Source: Deltaproteobacteria bacterium | GTDB lineage: Bacteria > Desulfobacterota > Dissulfuribacteria > Dissulfuribacterales > QOAL01 | NCBI GenBank assembly: GCA_027067775.1 | Contig: JAMOVK010000097.1 | Coordinates: 1 to 34,198 of the forward strand | DNA length: 34,198 bases | Direction of reading: 5' to 3' | Part shown: positions 27,275-34,198 of the stretch, one piece after another | How the letters are laid out: each line of letters starts with the position of its first letter | Position numbering within the stretch: the first letter of the stretch is position 1 | Notes under the pieces: model-generated | Told to the model about the DNA's origin: nothing | What the model saw: the letters and a program-made list of their open reading frames with translations, nothing else | Database searches by the model: none | Made by a program: the position numbers and the translations under genes

Positions 27275-27946
27275 ATGAGTATCATTTCCGAGCTTTTTGG
27301 CAAATCTCCCTTTGGAGCCCTGGTAGAGCATACCAAGAAGGTCCATGAATGTGTTGAGATGATAAAGCCCCTCATGGAGGCCCTCAGTCACGAAAATTAC
27401 ATTCTTTTACGAGAGCTTCACAACAAGGTTTCAAAGTTAGAGTATGAGGCAGACAAGATAAAGCACGAGGTCAGGGGACTCCTTTCCAGACGAGTCTTTA
27501 TGCCAGTTGATAAAATCGATCTTGAAAATTTTCTAAGATGTCAAGACAAGATTGCCGACTATACAGAGGACTTTTCGGTAATTCTCACCATAAGAAACAC
27601 CAAGATTCACCCAAGCCTGATTGACAAGTTTTTCAAGTTGGTGGATCAGGTCTTTCAGGTAACAGGCACCCTTCTTACTGCTGCTGTTGAACTCCAGAAC
27701 CTGGCAGAAGTTTCCTTTAGCGGAGCAGAATCCCGCAGGGTATTAAAGTGGCTTGATGGCCTCGGAGAAGAGGAATGGAAAGCCGATCGCATAGCCAGGG
27801 ATCTTTCAAGGGATATCTACAAACTGGAAAATGAGGTGGATACCATGACCATCATTTTTTATGAGAAGATGATCCTCACCCTCGGTCAGGTTGCGAACGA
27901 AGCGGAAAACGCAGGCGATATGCTGCGGAACATGCTTATTCGATAA
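27275..27946 (+). CDS. DUF47 / PhoU-like phosphate transport accessory protein
   Basis: The 223-residue, almost entirely helical protein has no signal peptide. It has the DUF47 (TIGR00153) pattern: an N-terminal FGKSPFGALVEHTKKVHECV, then charged helices including LEYEADKIKHEVRGLLSRRVFMPVD in pieces and the C-terminal repeat of that helix pair (EEWKADRIARDLSRDIYKLE). The family resembles PhoU and is commonly encoded next to PiT transporters, where it is thought to modulate phosphate uptake. Here pit follows after 44 nt on the same strand. CTGGAGG precedes the ATG. Confidence 0.9.
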   Translation: MSIISELFGKSPFGALVEHTKKVHECVEMIKPLMEALSHENYILLRELHNKVSKLEYEADKIKHEVRGLLSRRVFMPVDKIDLENFLRCQDKIADYTEDFSVILTIRNTKIHPSLIDKFFKLVDQVFQVTGTLLTAAVELQNLAEVSFSGAESRRVLKWLDGLGEEEWKADRIARDLSRDIYKLENEVDTMTIIFYEKMILTLGQVANEAENAGDMLRNMLIR

Positions 27947-27990
27947 AAAGTCAGGTGTTGATGTTAGATGTGCCACTGTAAGGTGGGAAT

Positions 27991-29298
27991 ATGGAATCTA
28001 TCGTAATAGGTGTTACTGCATTACTGGGCCTGTATATGGCCTGGAATATAGGGGCGAATGACGTAGCCAATTCCATGGCAGATGCTGTTGGCTCAAGGGC
28101 ACTGTCAGTCAAAAATGCAGTTATCTTGGCTGGGATCTGTGAATTTGCTGGGGCTGTACTTGTGGGGGCACCAGTTACCGATACCGTAAGAAAGGGCATT
28201 GTAAGTCCTGACAGTTTTTTGTCCATCCCAGGGATAACTCCAGAACAGGCAGCAGCGCTTTTTGTTATTGGTATGACCTCTGCCCTTCTTTCTGCAGCCA
28301 TATGGTTGAATATATCATCGTTCATGGGGCTTCCTGTCTCTACAACCCATTCCATAGTAGGTGCAGTTGCGGGCTTTGGTATCGCTGCCGCAGGCTGGCA
28401 TTCGGTTCAATGGGGCAAAATGACCCAGATAGTGCTCAGCTGGTTCGTCTCACCAGTTGCAGGTGGAATAATGGCATTTTGGGTGTTCAGATTCATATCC
28501 AGGGCCATACTGGGACAGGACAGGCCTACCAAGGCAGCCATTAAATACGCGCCATACCTTGTGGCCGCGGTTACCGCATCGGTTGTGCTTGCCACCATCT
28601 ACAAGGGGCTCAAGCACGTTATAGGCCACATCACCTGGCTTACCCCTCAAATGTCCATATATATCACGATCCTTTTGAGTACTGTTGCCTGGTTTATTTC
28701 CAGATGGTGGTTAGGAATAAGGCTTAAGGGTAAGGAAAAACTTCCTGTTGCTCAACAGCTAGACCTTGTTGAGCAAGTATTTGTTCCTCTGGTGATAATT
28801 ACATCCTGTTCAGTGGCCTTTGCCCATGGAGCAAATGACGTGGCCAATTCGGTCGGGCCGTTGGCAGCAGTAGTACGTGTTCTCCAAACCGGACATGTAG
28901 CCCAAAAGGTTGGGATCCCTTTTTGGGTGCTTGTTCTTGGAGGCAGTGGTATTGTCCTCGGTCTTGCTACCTTTGGTTACAGGGTCATGCAGACTGTTGG
29001 TACGAAAATAACAGAGATCACACCTTCCAGAGGAGTAGCAGCAGACCTGGCCGCAACCACAACAGTTTTGATATGCACCAGACTAAAGCTTCCCATCTCA
29101 ACCACGCATACCCTTGTTGGAGCGATTCTAGGAATAGGTTTGGCCCGTGGTCTTGCGGGTATTAACAGGGATGTGGCCAAGCGTATCTTTGGAGCCTGGT
29201 TTGTTACAGTTCCAGCAGCAGCCATACTATGTGTTTTATTATTCCTGGTGGGTAAAATATATTTTTGGGATGTGCTGACAAGGGTCTGTACCAAGTAA
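27991..29298 (+). CDS. pit: PiT-family inorganic phosphate transporter
   Basis: This is a low-affinity phosphate permease of the inner membrane, cation-coupled in characterised members. The 435-residue protein shows the internal duplication of the family: GANDVANS at 21-28 and again at 280-287, and PVSTTHSIVGA (115-125) matched by PISTTHTLVGA in the second half. About ten hydrophobic helices are visible. It lies downstream of the DUF47 gene as a module. No clear terminator is seen in the 30 nt before the convergent ABC ATPase gene. Whether it prefers H+ or Na+ coupling cannot be told. Confidence 0.93.
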   Translation: MESIVIGVTALLGLYMAWNIGANDVANSMADAVGSRALSVKNAVILAGICEFAGAVLVGAPVTDTVRKGIVSPDSFLSIPGITPEQAAALFVIGMTSALLSAAIWLNISSFMGLPVSTTHSIVGAVAGFGIAAAGWHSVQWGKMTQIVLSWFVSPVAGGIMAFWVFRFISRAILGQDRPTKAAIKYAPYLVAAVTASVVLATIYKGLKHVIGHITWLTPQMSIYITILLSTVAWFISRWWLGIRLKGKEKLPVAQQLDLVEQVFVPLVIITSCSVAFAHGANDVANSVGPLAAVVRVLQTGHVAQKVGIPFWVLVLGGSGIVLGLATFGYRVMQTVGTKITEITPSRGVAADLAATTTVLICTRLKLPISTTHTLVGAILGIGLARGLAGINRDVAKRIFGAWFVTVPAAAILCVLLFLVGKIYFWDVLTRVCTK

Positions 29299-29328
29299 GT
29301 GATGGAGAAAGGGTTTATACAGAGCCAG

Positions 29329-30303
29329 TTATACTAGATGACATGCCACCTTTCGATTGTTGCCAACTGTTTTTAGTTGGGGCATGACATCGCCACAGAT
29401 ATCTTTGGCAATCTGGCACCTGTCTTTAAAGGCACAGCCCTTGGGTATCTCATCCAGAGCAGGTACCCGCCCTGGAATGGAGGTCAGTCTTTTACGTTTC
29501 ATTCCTTCACCATAGGGTACAGAGGCTAAAAGTCCTTTAGTGTAGGGGTGTAGAGGAGATCTGAAGAGGTCTGTTACAGGCCCGTCTTCCACTATTGAAC
29601 CAGCATACATTACCATGACCCTTTGGGCCACCTTGGCAACTATTCCCAGGTTGTGGGTTATAAGTATGAGGGCCAAATTCATATCGACACTTAGGTGACA
29701 GATGAGTTTGAGAATCTGTGCCTGAATGGTTACATCCAGAGCAGTAGTGGGTTCATCAGCTATGAGCAACCTTGGGTTGCAGGAAAGGGCCATGGCTATC
29801 ATGACCCTTTGCCTAAGCCCTCCAGAAAGCTGATGGGGGTACTGGTTGTATAGGAGATCAGGATCTGGAATACCCACGTTGGTCATAACAGAAAGTGCCA
29901 GGTCTTTTGCCTCTTTTTTGGGAATGGATTTGTGGGCACAGATGGCCTCTACAATCTGGAAGCCTATAGACAGTACCGGATTAAGGGCAGTCATTGGCTC
30001 CTGAAAGACCATGGCAATCTGATGGCCTCTGATCTTTCTCATGTCTTCCTGGGGAACGGATAGTATGTCGGTACCATCAAAAAGAATGTTTCCCGCAATG
30101 GCAAACTGTTCTGGCAAAAGGCGCAATATGCTGAATGCGGTCATGGTCTTGCCACATCCGGATTCTCCCACAAGGCACACCCTTTGGCCCTGGGTCAAGG
30201 AAAAAGAAACGCCCCTTACAGGGTGCAAGGGGCGTTTCTTGTCTTTTATGGTAACCTTTAGGTTTTCAACTTTGAGGAGTTTTGCTATCCGGTTGTTATT
30301 CAC
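29329..30303 (-). CDS. OppD/DppD-type ABC transporter ATP-binding protein
   Basis: This is the cytoplasmic ATPase subunit of peptide/nickel-type importers. The 324-residue protein has Walker A GESGCGKT (46-53), Q-loop Q101, signature LSGGLRQR (159-166), Walker B LLIADEPT with D183/E184, and switch H217. The C-terminal oligopeptide-type extension (HPYTKGLL from 252) carries C290, C296, C303 and C321; in some OppD proteins this cluster binds Fe-S. It starts at GTG 30303, overlapping the end of the upstream ATPase gene by eight bases. No permease, binding protein or OppF gene lies nearby, so the substrate is unknown. Confidence 0.88.
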   Translation of the reverse strand: MNNNRIAKLLKVENLKVTIKDKKRPLHPVRGVSFSLTQGQRVCLVGESGCGKTMTAFSILRLLPEQFAIAGNILFDGTDILSVPQEDMRKIRGHQIAMVFQEPMTALNPVLSIGFQIVEAICAHKSIPKKEAKDLALSVMTNVGIPDPDLLYNQYPHQLSGGLRQRVMIAMALSCNPRLLIADEPTTALDVTIQAQILKLICHLSVDMNLALILITHNLGIVAKVAQRVMVMYAGSIVEDGPVTDLFRSPLHPYTKGLLASVPYGEGMKRKRLTSIPGRVPALDEIPKGCAFKDRCQIAKDICGDVMPQLKTVGNNRKVACHLV

Positions 30304-31084
30304 TGTTTTTTATAAGTAATGTTGCCGGATCTAAGAAAACATCTTCTATGTTTTCATCAGCCTGGCCTTTGAGCACCATTACATTGATTCTTCCTTTTGC
30401 TGCCTTAAGGCCAATAAGGACCTCAAACAGGTCGGAGAGGGACTCCACAGAGGCAGGAATTTGTCCTGATTCCAGAACGTCATCTGGCTTTACAGTTATG
30501 GCATACCAGATTGGAAATCCCATTTCCCTGGCCAGAATCTTCATTTCTGCCAGGGTTTCCCGGCTTTCATCGCTGATTGGAAGGCCGTCGATAATGACAA
30601 GCTGGGGGAAAAAGATTCCCTGCTCGGTCAGATCGTTCAACCTTTCTTCAAGCTTGGCCACAGAGAAATCATCTACGTTAAAGGTCATGATAAAGCGATG
30701 GGGCAATATGGTATCCCAGAGCTCCGAGGTGTTTTTGAGCTCATACTCTGTTGATATGTTGTGAAATACCTCTTCATACCACAGACAGACCTTTCTGACC
30801 GGTTGCGTAAGGCTCACATGGAGCACGTTTCTTTCCCTAAGAAGATTGCTAAGGGCAAGCTGTACCAGAAAGGCGGTCTTTCCCACTCCTGCCTTGGCAA
30901 GTACTGCTCCAAATTCCCCTTCCCTTAGAGGTTCTGTTTCCTCAGTACCAAGTATTCGCAAGGGGTTTCTTAAGATGAGATCTTTTTTAAGCATGGCAAT
31001 TGACCTTTCCCTGAGATAGATGACATTGTCCGTGTCTTTTTGGCGTGCTATGCCGCCCTGTTTTCTTTCCTGGCTGACCTTCAT
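30296..31084 (-). CDS. RecA/KaiC-like P-loop ATPase of unknown function
   Basis: I do not recognise a named family. The 262-residue soluble protein has a P-loop AKAGVGKT (63-70), in which alanine replaces the first glycine, a Walker B strand LVIID (162-166), and strand-helix alternation like the RecA/DnaB/KaiC ATPase core. A likely sensor strand is INVMVLKG (233-240). There is no membrane segment. ATG 31084 lies four nt after the fusA stop. An alternative start is M31 (ATG 30994), which has AGGGAAAGG nine bases upstream and would give 232 residues. The downstream OppD-like gene overlaps its stop, so all three are probably co-transcribed. Confidence 0.75.
   Translation of the reverse strand: MKVSQERKQGGIARQKDTDNVIYLRERSIAMLKKDLILRNPLRILGTEETEPLREGEFGAVLAKAGVGKTAFLVQLALSNLLRERNVLHVSLTQPVRKVCLWYEEVFHNISTEYELKNTSELWDTILPHRFIMTFNVDDFSVAKLEERLNDLTEQGIFFPQLVIIDGLPISDESRETLAEMKILAREMGFPIWYAITVKPDDVLESGQIPASVESLSDLFEVLIGLKAAKGRINVMVLKGQADENIEDVFLDPATLLIKNSE
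31004..31012 (-). promoter_or_regulatory. Ribosome binding site for the alternative ATPase start
   Basis: On the - strand, AGGGAAAGG lies nine bases before the in-frame ATG at 30994. It is stronger than anything before the ATG at 31084, so the shorter protein may be the real or a second product. Confidence 0.4.
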
Positions 31085-31088
31085 CCAT

Positions 31089-33170
31089 TTATGCAGCCTT
31101 TTTGTTTTTTTCCTGGGCCTTTTTTACCAGTTCATCTGCTACTGTCTTGGGTACCTGGCGGTAACATGAAAATTCCATGGTAAACTGGGCCTTGCCTTGA
31201 GTTATTGAACGAAGGTCCGTAGAGTAGCCAAACATCTCTGAAAGGGGTACCTCTGCCTCTATAACACAGGTGTCTCCTTCATCCTGTGCACCAAGTATCA
31301 TTCCCCTTCTCTGGTTCAATGTTCCCATTACTGCACCCTGGAACTCTGAGGGTGTCTCTACTGCCACCTTCATTATGGGTTCCAGTATGGCAGGTTTGGC
31401 CTTTTTAAACCCTTCCTTAAAGGCACCTCGTGCTGCTGCCTGGAAGGCGGTATCTGAAGAGTCAACCGAGTGGGCCTGCCCATCATTAATCACAACACGT
31501 ATGCCAGTAACAGGAAAGCCAAGCAGCTGTCCTTTGTCCATCGCGCTTCTAAATCCCTTTTCTACAGAGGAGATGAACTCGGTGGGTATTGCACCACCTA
31601 CTATCTTGTTCACGAATTCGAATTCACCGTCAAACGGCTCCAGGTAGCCGGCAACCCGGCCATACTGACCAGCACCACCTGTCTGTTTCTTGTGGGTGTA
31701 ATTGAATTCGGCCTTTTGTGTGATGGTCTCCCTGTATGCCACCTGTGGAGCACCTGTGTGAACAATGGCGTTGTACTCTCTTTTCATCCTCTCGATGTAA
31801 ACCTCGAGATGAAGCTCTCCCATTCCAGATATGATGGTATCACCTGTTTCATGGTCAACCCTGACCCTAAAGGTCGGGTCTTCCTTGGCAAAACGTGACA
31901 ACGCCTTGGACATGTTTTGCTGGCTCTTGTTGTCTTCAGGCACGATAGCAAGGGAAATAACAGGTTCTGGAACATGCATTGAGGTCATGCTGTAACGGAT
32001 GCCAGGGGAGGTAAAGGTGTCTCCAGAGGCGCAATCAATGCCAAAAAGCGCTCCAATGTAACCTGCAGGAATCTCCTCTATGTCCTCCATCTGGTTAGCG
32101 TGCATCCTTACTACGCGTCCAACCTTTACCTTTTTGCCTGTCCTGGAGTTGACTATAAAGTCTCCCTTTCTAAGGGTGCCCTGATACACCCTTACATAGG
32201 TAAGCTGTCCATAGCGTCCTTCTTCCAGCTTAAAGGCCAAAGAGACAAGAGGGGCCTCTGGATCAGGCTTCAAGATGACCTCCTTTTCATCGTTTTCAAG
32301 GTCAAGGGCGACATTTTGCACCTCACCTGGATGCGGCAGATACCAGGTGACGGCATCAAGAAGGGGCTGCACACCCTTGTTTTTGTATGCAGATCCCATG
32401 AATACAGGTGTAAGTTCCCTTTTAAGGGTTCCAATCCTGATGGCATCTATAAGAAGCTGTTCGGGAATTTCTCCTTCAAGTGCAGCCTCCATGAGCTCTT
32501 CTGAAAACATAGAGGCGGCATCAATCAGTTCTTCGCGTCTGTTTTCAGCTTCTTCCATGAGTTCTGCTGGAATTTCATCTATCTTGATCTGCTCACCCTG
32601 TTGGCCCTCAAAGTATATGGCCTTCATCTTTACAAGGTCCACCACACCCTTGAAGTCGTTTTCAAGCCCAATAGGTATCTGCATGGCAACTGCATTGTGA
32701 TGCAGTTTCTCCTTGAGTTGTTCCACTACCTTAAAGGGGTTCGCCCCACTTCTGTCACACTTGTTGACAAAGGCTATGCATGGAACCTTGTATCTGGCCA
32801 TCTGGCGGTCAACAGTGATGGACTGGGACTGGACGCCACCTACGGAACAGAGTACCAGAACGCCTCCATCCAGGACCCTTAGAGCCCTTTCCACCTCAAT
32901 GGTGAAGTCTACGTGACCAGGGGTGTCAATAATATTTATCTCGTGGTTGTTCCATTCGCAGTAAGTAGCAGCAGAGGTGATGGTGATGCCGCGCTCCTTT
33001 TCGAGCTCCATAAAATCCATGGTGGCACCTACGCCGTCCTTTCCCTTGACATCATGGATGGCATGAATCCTGTTGGTGTAGTAAAGGATTCTTTCTGTCA
33101 AAGTGGTCTTGCCTGCGTCAATATGAGCGCTGATACCTATGTTTCTAACTTTCTGCGGGTCTTTCTTCAT
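31089..33170 (-). CDS. fusA: Elongation factor G, mitochondrial-like (spdEFG1) form
   Basis: EF-G is the GTPase that drives ribosomal translocation. The 693-residue protein has the five-domain architecture. The GTPase motifs are AHIDAGKT (15-22), RGIT (60-63), DTPGH (82-86) and NKCD (136-139). The switch region [20 protein letters not shown], and [14 protein letters not shown], match mitochondrial EF-G1 and the spirochaete/planctomycete/delta-proteobacterial EFG1 rather than canonical FusA, which has the V.DGAATMDWM.QE type. A canonical fusA may lie upstream of tuf, outside the window. It has its own promoter and a long leader. Confidence 0.93.
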   Translation of the reverse strand: MKKDPQKVRNIGISAHIDAGKTTLTERILYYTNRIHAIHDVKGKDGVGATMDFMELEKERGITITSAATYCEWNNHEINIIDTPGHVDFTIEVERALRVLDGGVLVLCSVGGVQSQSITVDRQMARYKVPCIAFVNKCDRSGANPFKVVEQLKEKLHHNAVAMQIPIGLENDFKGVVDLVKMKAIYFEGQQGEQIKIDEIPAELMEEAENRREELIDAASMFSEELMEAALEGEIPEQLLIDAIRIGTLKRELTPVFMGSAYKNKGVQPLLDAVTWYLPHPGEVQNVALDLENDEKEVILKPDPEAPLVSLAFKLEEGRYGQLTYVRVYQGTLRKGDFIVNSRTGKKVKVGRVVRMHANQMEDIEEIPAGYIGALFGIDCASGDTFTSPGIRYSMTSMHVPEPVISLAIVPEDNKSQQNMSKALSRFAKEDPTFRVRVDHETGDTIISGMGELHLEVYIERMKREYNAIVHTGAPQVAYRETITQKAEFNYTHKKQTGGAGQYGRVAGYLEPFDGEFEFVNKIVGGAIPTEFISSVEKGFRSAMDKGQLLGFPVTGIRVVINDGQAHSVDSSDTAFQAAARGAFKEGFKKAKPAILEPIMKVAVETPSEFQGAVMGTLNQRRGMILGAQDEGDTCVIEAEVPLSEMFGYSTDLRSITQGKAQFTMEFSCYRQVPKTVADELVKKAQEKNKKAA

Positions 33171-33237
33171 TTTTCCTACCTCTTACGTTTATAAGACAAA
33201 ATTGTTTCTTAGGCCTTTTATGGGCCTTTATGTTTGC

Positions 33238-33319
33238 CCTCTAAAGCTATGTTGAAACAGTGATTTTGATGCGGATGAACCGAATCTGCAAGATTTCTCG
33301 CGTTGGAAGACTTTAGAGG
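33238..33319 (-). promoter_or_regulatory. Candidate structured leader of fusA
   Basis: Read on the - strand, CCTCTAAAG (33319-33311) at the predicted 5' end of the transcript is perfectly complementary to CTTTAGAGG (33246-33238), closing a 64-nt loop. Inside lies AATCT-TGC-AGATT, which can form a small hairpin. Together they could form a multibranched 5' UTR element ahead of the fusA SD. No known riboswitch class was recognised. Confidence 0.4.
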
Positions 33320-33325
33320 ATTGCC

Positions 33326-33354
33326 TATCTAACTGCTTGAAAGCGGTTTGTCAA
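33326..33354 (-). promoter_or_regulatory. Sigma70-type promoter of the fusA transcription unit
   Basis: On the - strand, TTGACA (33354-33349), a 17-bp spacer and TAGATA (33331-33326) form a strong vegetative promoter. Transcription would start near 33320, giving a leader of about 150 nt before the fusA ATG at 33170, which has an AGAGGTAGGA SD. It probably also serves the ATPase and OppD-like genes. Confidence 0.8.
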
Positions 33355-33356
33355 GG

Positions 33357-33377
33357 CCAATAACTGTTAAATATTGG
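33357..33377. repeat. Inverted repeat abutting the fusA -35 box
   Basis: CCAATA (33357-33362) and TATTGG (33372-33377) form a 6-bp inverted repeat with a nine-base spacer, two bases upstream of the -35 element and five bases beyond the pyrD stop. It could be a weak pyrD terminator stem without a T-tract, or a regulator site. Confidence 0.3.
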
Positions 33378-33381
33378 TTAA

Positions 33382-34198
33382 TTATTCTATGATTTTTAAT
33401 TCATCAATAGATTGATAGTTATTCCTTTCCATGAAGTCAACAATACCCTGGAGTATTTTTTCGCCTGCTCCAGGATCAACCAAAGTGGCAGTACCCACCT
33501 GTATGGCCCTTGCTCCAGCCATAAAGAATTCTATTGCGTCTTGCCAAGTGGTGATGCCTCCAATACCTATTATTGGAATAGATGTGGCCCTGGCAACCTG
33601 CCACACCATCCTTAAGGCGATGGGTTTTATAGCTGGTCCTGAAAGTCCTCCAAACGTGTTTCCAAGAACAGGTCGTCTTTTTTGAATGTCTATGGCCATA
33701 CCCAGCAGTGTATTTATTAATGATATGGCATCTGCTCCTGCCTTTTCCACAGCAATGGCTATTTCACATATATCGGTAACATTTGGTGACAACTTTACTA
33801 TTATTGGTAAGGCGCATGCCTTTTTGACAGCCTTTGTTACACGGGCTGCCGACTCTGGACTTGTCCCAAAGGCCACTCCACCCTCTTTTACATTTGGACA
33901 GGATATGTTGATCTCCAAGGCGTCAATGCCCTCTACACGGTCGAGTTCCCGGGCCATCTTTTCGTATTCTTCAATGGTGTTTCCAAGGATGTTTACAATC
34001 GTGGTGATCTTTTCTTTTTTAAGCCACTTGATTTTCTGTTCCTTAAAGGCCCTAATGCCTACATTTTCAAGCCCAATGGCATTCAATAGGCCACAAGGGG
34101 TTTCATGAATTCTGGGCGGGGGGTTTCCCTGTCGTGGCTCAAGTGAGATACCCTTAACCACGATGCCTCCAAGCCCTCTTAGATCAATCAGGTCTTTG
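33382..34198 (-). CDS. pyrD: Dihydroorotate dehydrogenase, class 1B (partial)
   Basis: Oxidises dihydroorotate to orotate in pyrimidine synthesis. The reading frame is open to the window edge, so the 5' end is missing; visible codons start KDLIDLRGLGG. Seen are VVKGISLEPRQGNPPPRI, ETPCGLLNAIGLEN, the active-site loop NISCPNVKEGG with the catalytic cysteine of class 1, the lysine strand PIIVKLSPNVTD, and FMN-phosphate binding IPIIGIGGITTWQDAIEF and GARAIQVGTA. Class 1B enzymes work with an electron-transfer subunit PyrK, which would be expected upstream, outside the window. Confidence 0.93.
   Translation of the reverse strand, partial: KDLIDLRGLGGIVVKGISLEPRQGNPPPRIHETPCGLLNAIGLENVGIRAFKEQKIKWLKKEKITTIVNILGNTIEEYEKMARELDRVEGIDALEINISCPNVKEGGVAFGTSPESAARVTKAVKKACALPIIVKLSPNVTDICEIAIAVEKAGADAISLINTLLGMAIDIQKRRPVLGNTFGGLSGPAIKPIALRMVWQVARATSIPIIGIGGITTWQDAIEFFMAGARAIQVGTATLVDPGAGEKILQGIVDFMERNNYQSIDELKIIE

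Noticed and set aside
33192-33230. Hairpin AGGCC-CATAAAA-GGCCT in the fusA leader as a terminator
   Set aside because: The stem is only five base pairs and is not followed by a T-tract on the - strand, so it is unlikely to terminate transcription.
1-34198. Mobile elements, CRISPR arrays, tRNA or rRNA genes
   Set aside because: No transposase or integrase frames, no regularly spaced repeats and no tRNA/rRNA signatures were seen; gaps between genes are short throughout (largest about 210 nt).

Overview
The window is a chromosomal stretch from a Gram-negative bacterium. It is most likely one of the former Deltaproteobacteria (Desulfobacterota-like). I infer this from the ilvBNC-psd-pssA-leuACDB-asd gene string, which I recall from Geobacter/Desulfovibrio-type genomes, and from an EF-G that reads like the spirochaete/planctomycete/delta form (spdEFG1). 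This rests on gene order and sequence recognition, not on a database search. There are no tRNAs, rRNAs, IS elements, phage genes or CRISPR arrays.

Region 1 (1-14848, + strand) is the translation supercluster. It opens with the last ten codons of tuf and continues through the S10, spc and alpha gene blocks: rpsJ-rplC-rplD-rplW-rplB-rpsS-rplV-rpsC-rplP-rpmC-rpsQ, rplN-rplX-rplE-rpsN-rpsH-rplF-rplR-rpsE-rplO-secY-map-infA-rpmJ, and rpsM-rpsK-rpsD-rpoA-rplQ. Two usual members are absent from their expected places: rpmD (L30) between rpsE and rplO, and adk between secY and map. L17 carries a tail of about 120 residues that becomes strongly acidic. L24 carries a four-cysteine zinc-ribbon tail, and S14, S4 and L36 are all cysteine-bearing forms. 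The block ends at two tandem intrinsic terminators.

Region 2 (14925-16745, - strand) is a single ClC-type chloride channel/antiporter gene with two C-terminal CBS domains. An AT-rich divergent intergenic region separates it from region 3.

Region 3 (16868-27245, + strand) starts from a clear sigma70-type promoter. It holds branched-chain amino-acid genes (ilvB, ilvN, ilvC), two phosphatidylethanolamine genes (psd, pssA), the leucine branch (leuA, leuC, leuD, leuB) and asd. It ends at a strong terminator. ilvBNC supply 2,3-dihydroxy acids, the leu genes extend 2-oxoisovalerate to the leucine skeleton, and asd feeds the threonine/isoleucine, methionine and lysine branches. ilvD, ilvA and the transaminase are not here.

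Region 4 (27275-29298, + strand) is a two-gene phosphate module: a DUF47/PhoU-like accessory protein and a PiT-family phosphate transporter.

Region 5 (29329-34198, - strand) holds an oligopeptide-type ABC ATPase with no permease partner, an unassigned RecA/KaiC-like P-loop ATPase, and the mitochondrial-like EF-G. All three probably share a promoter at 33326-33354 whose leader of about 150 nt can form a 9-bp closing stem. The region ends with the 3' part of pyrD, which runs off the window. Most of the window is ordinary housekeeping sequence. The least explained parts are the ATPase behind fusA, the fusA leader and the L17 tail.
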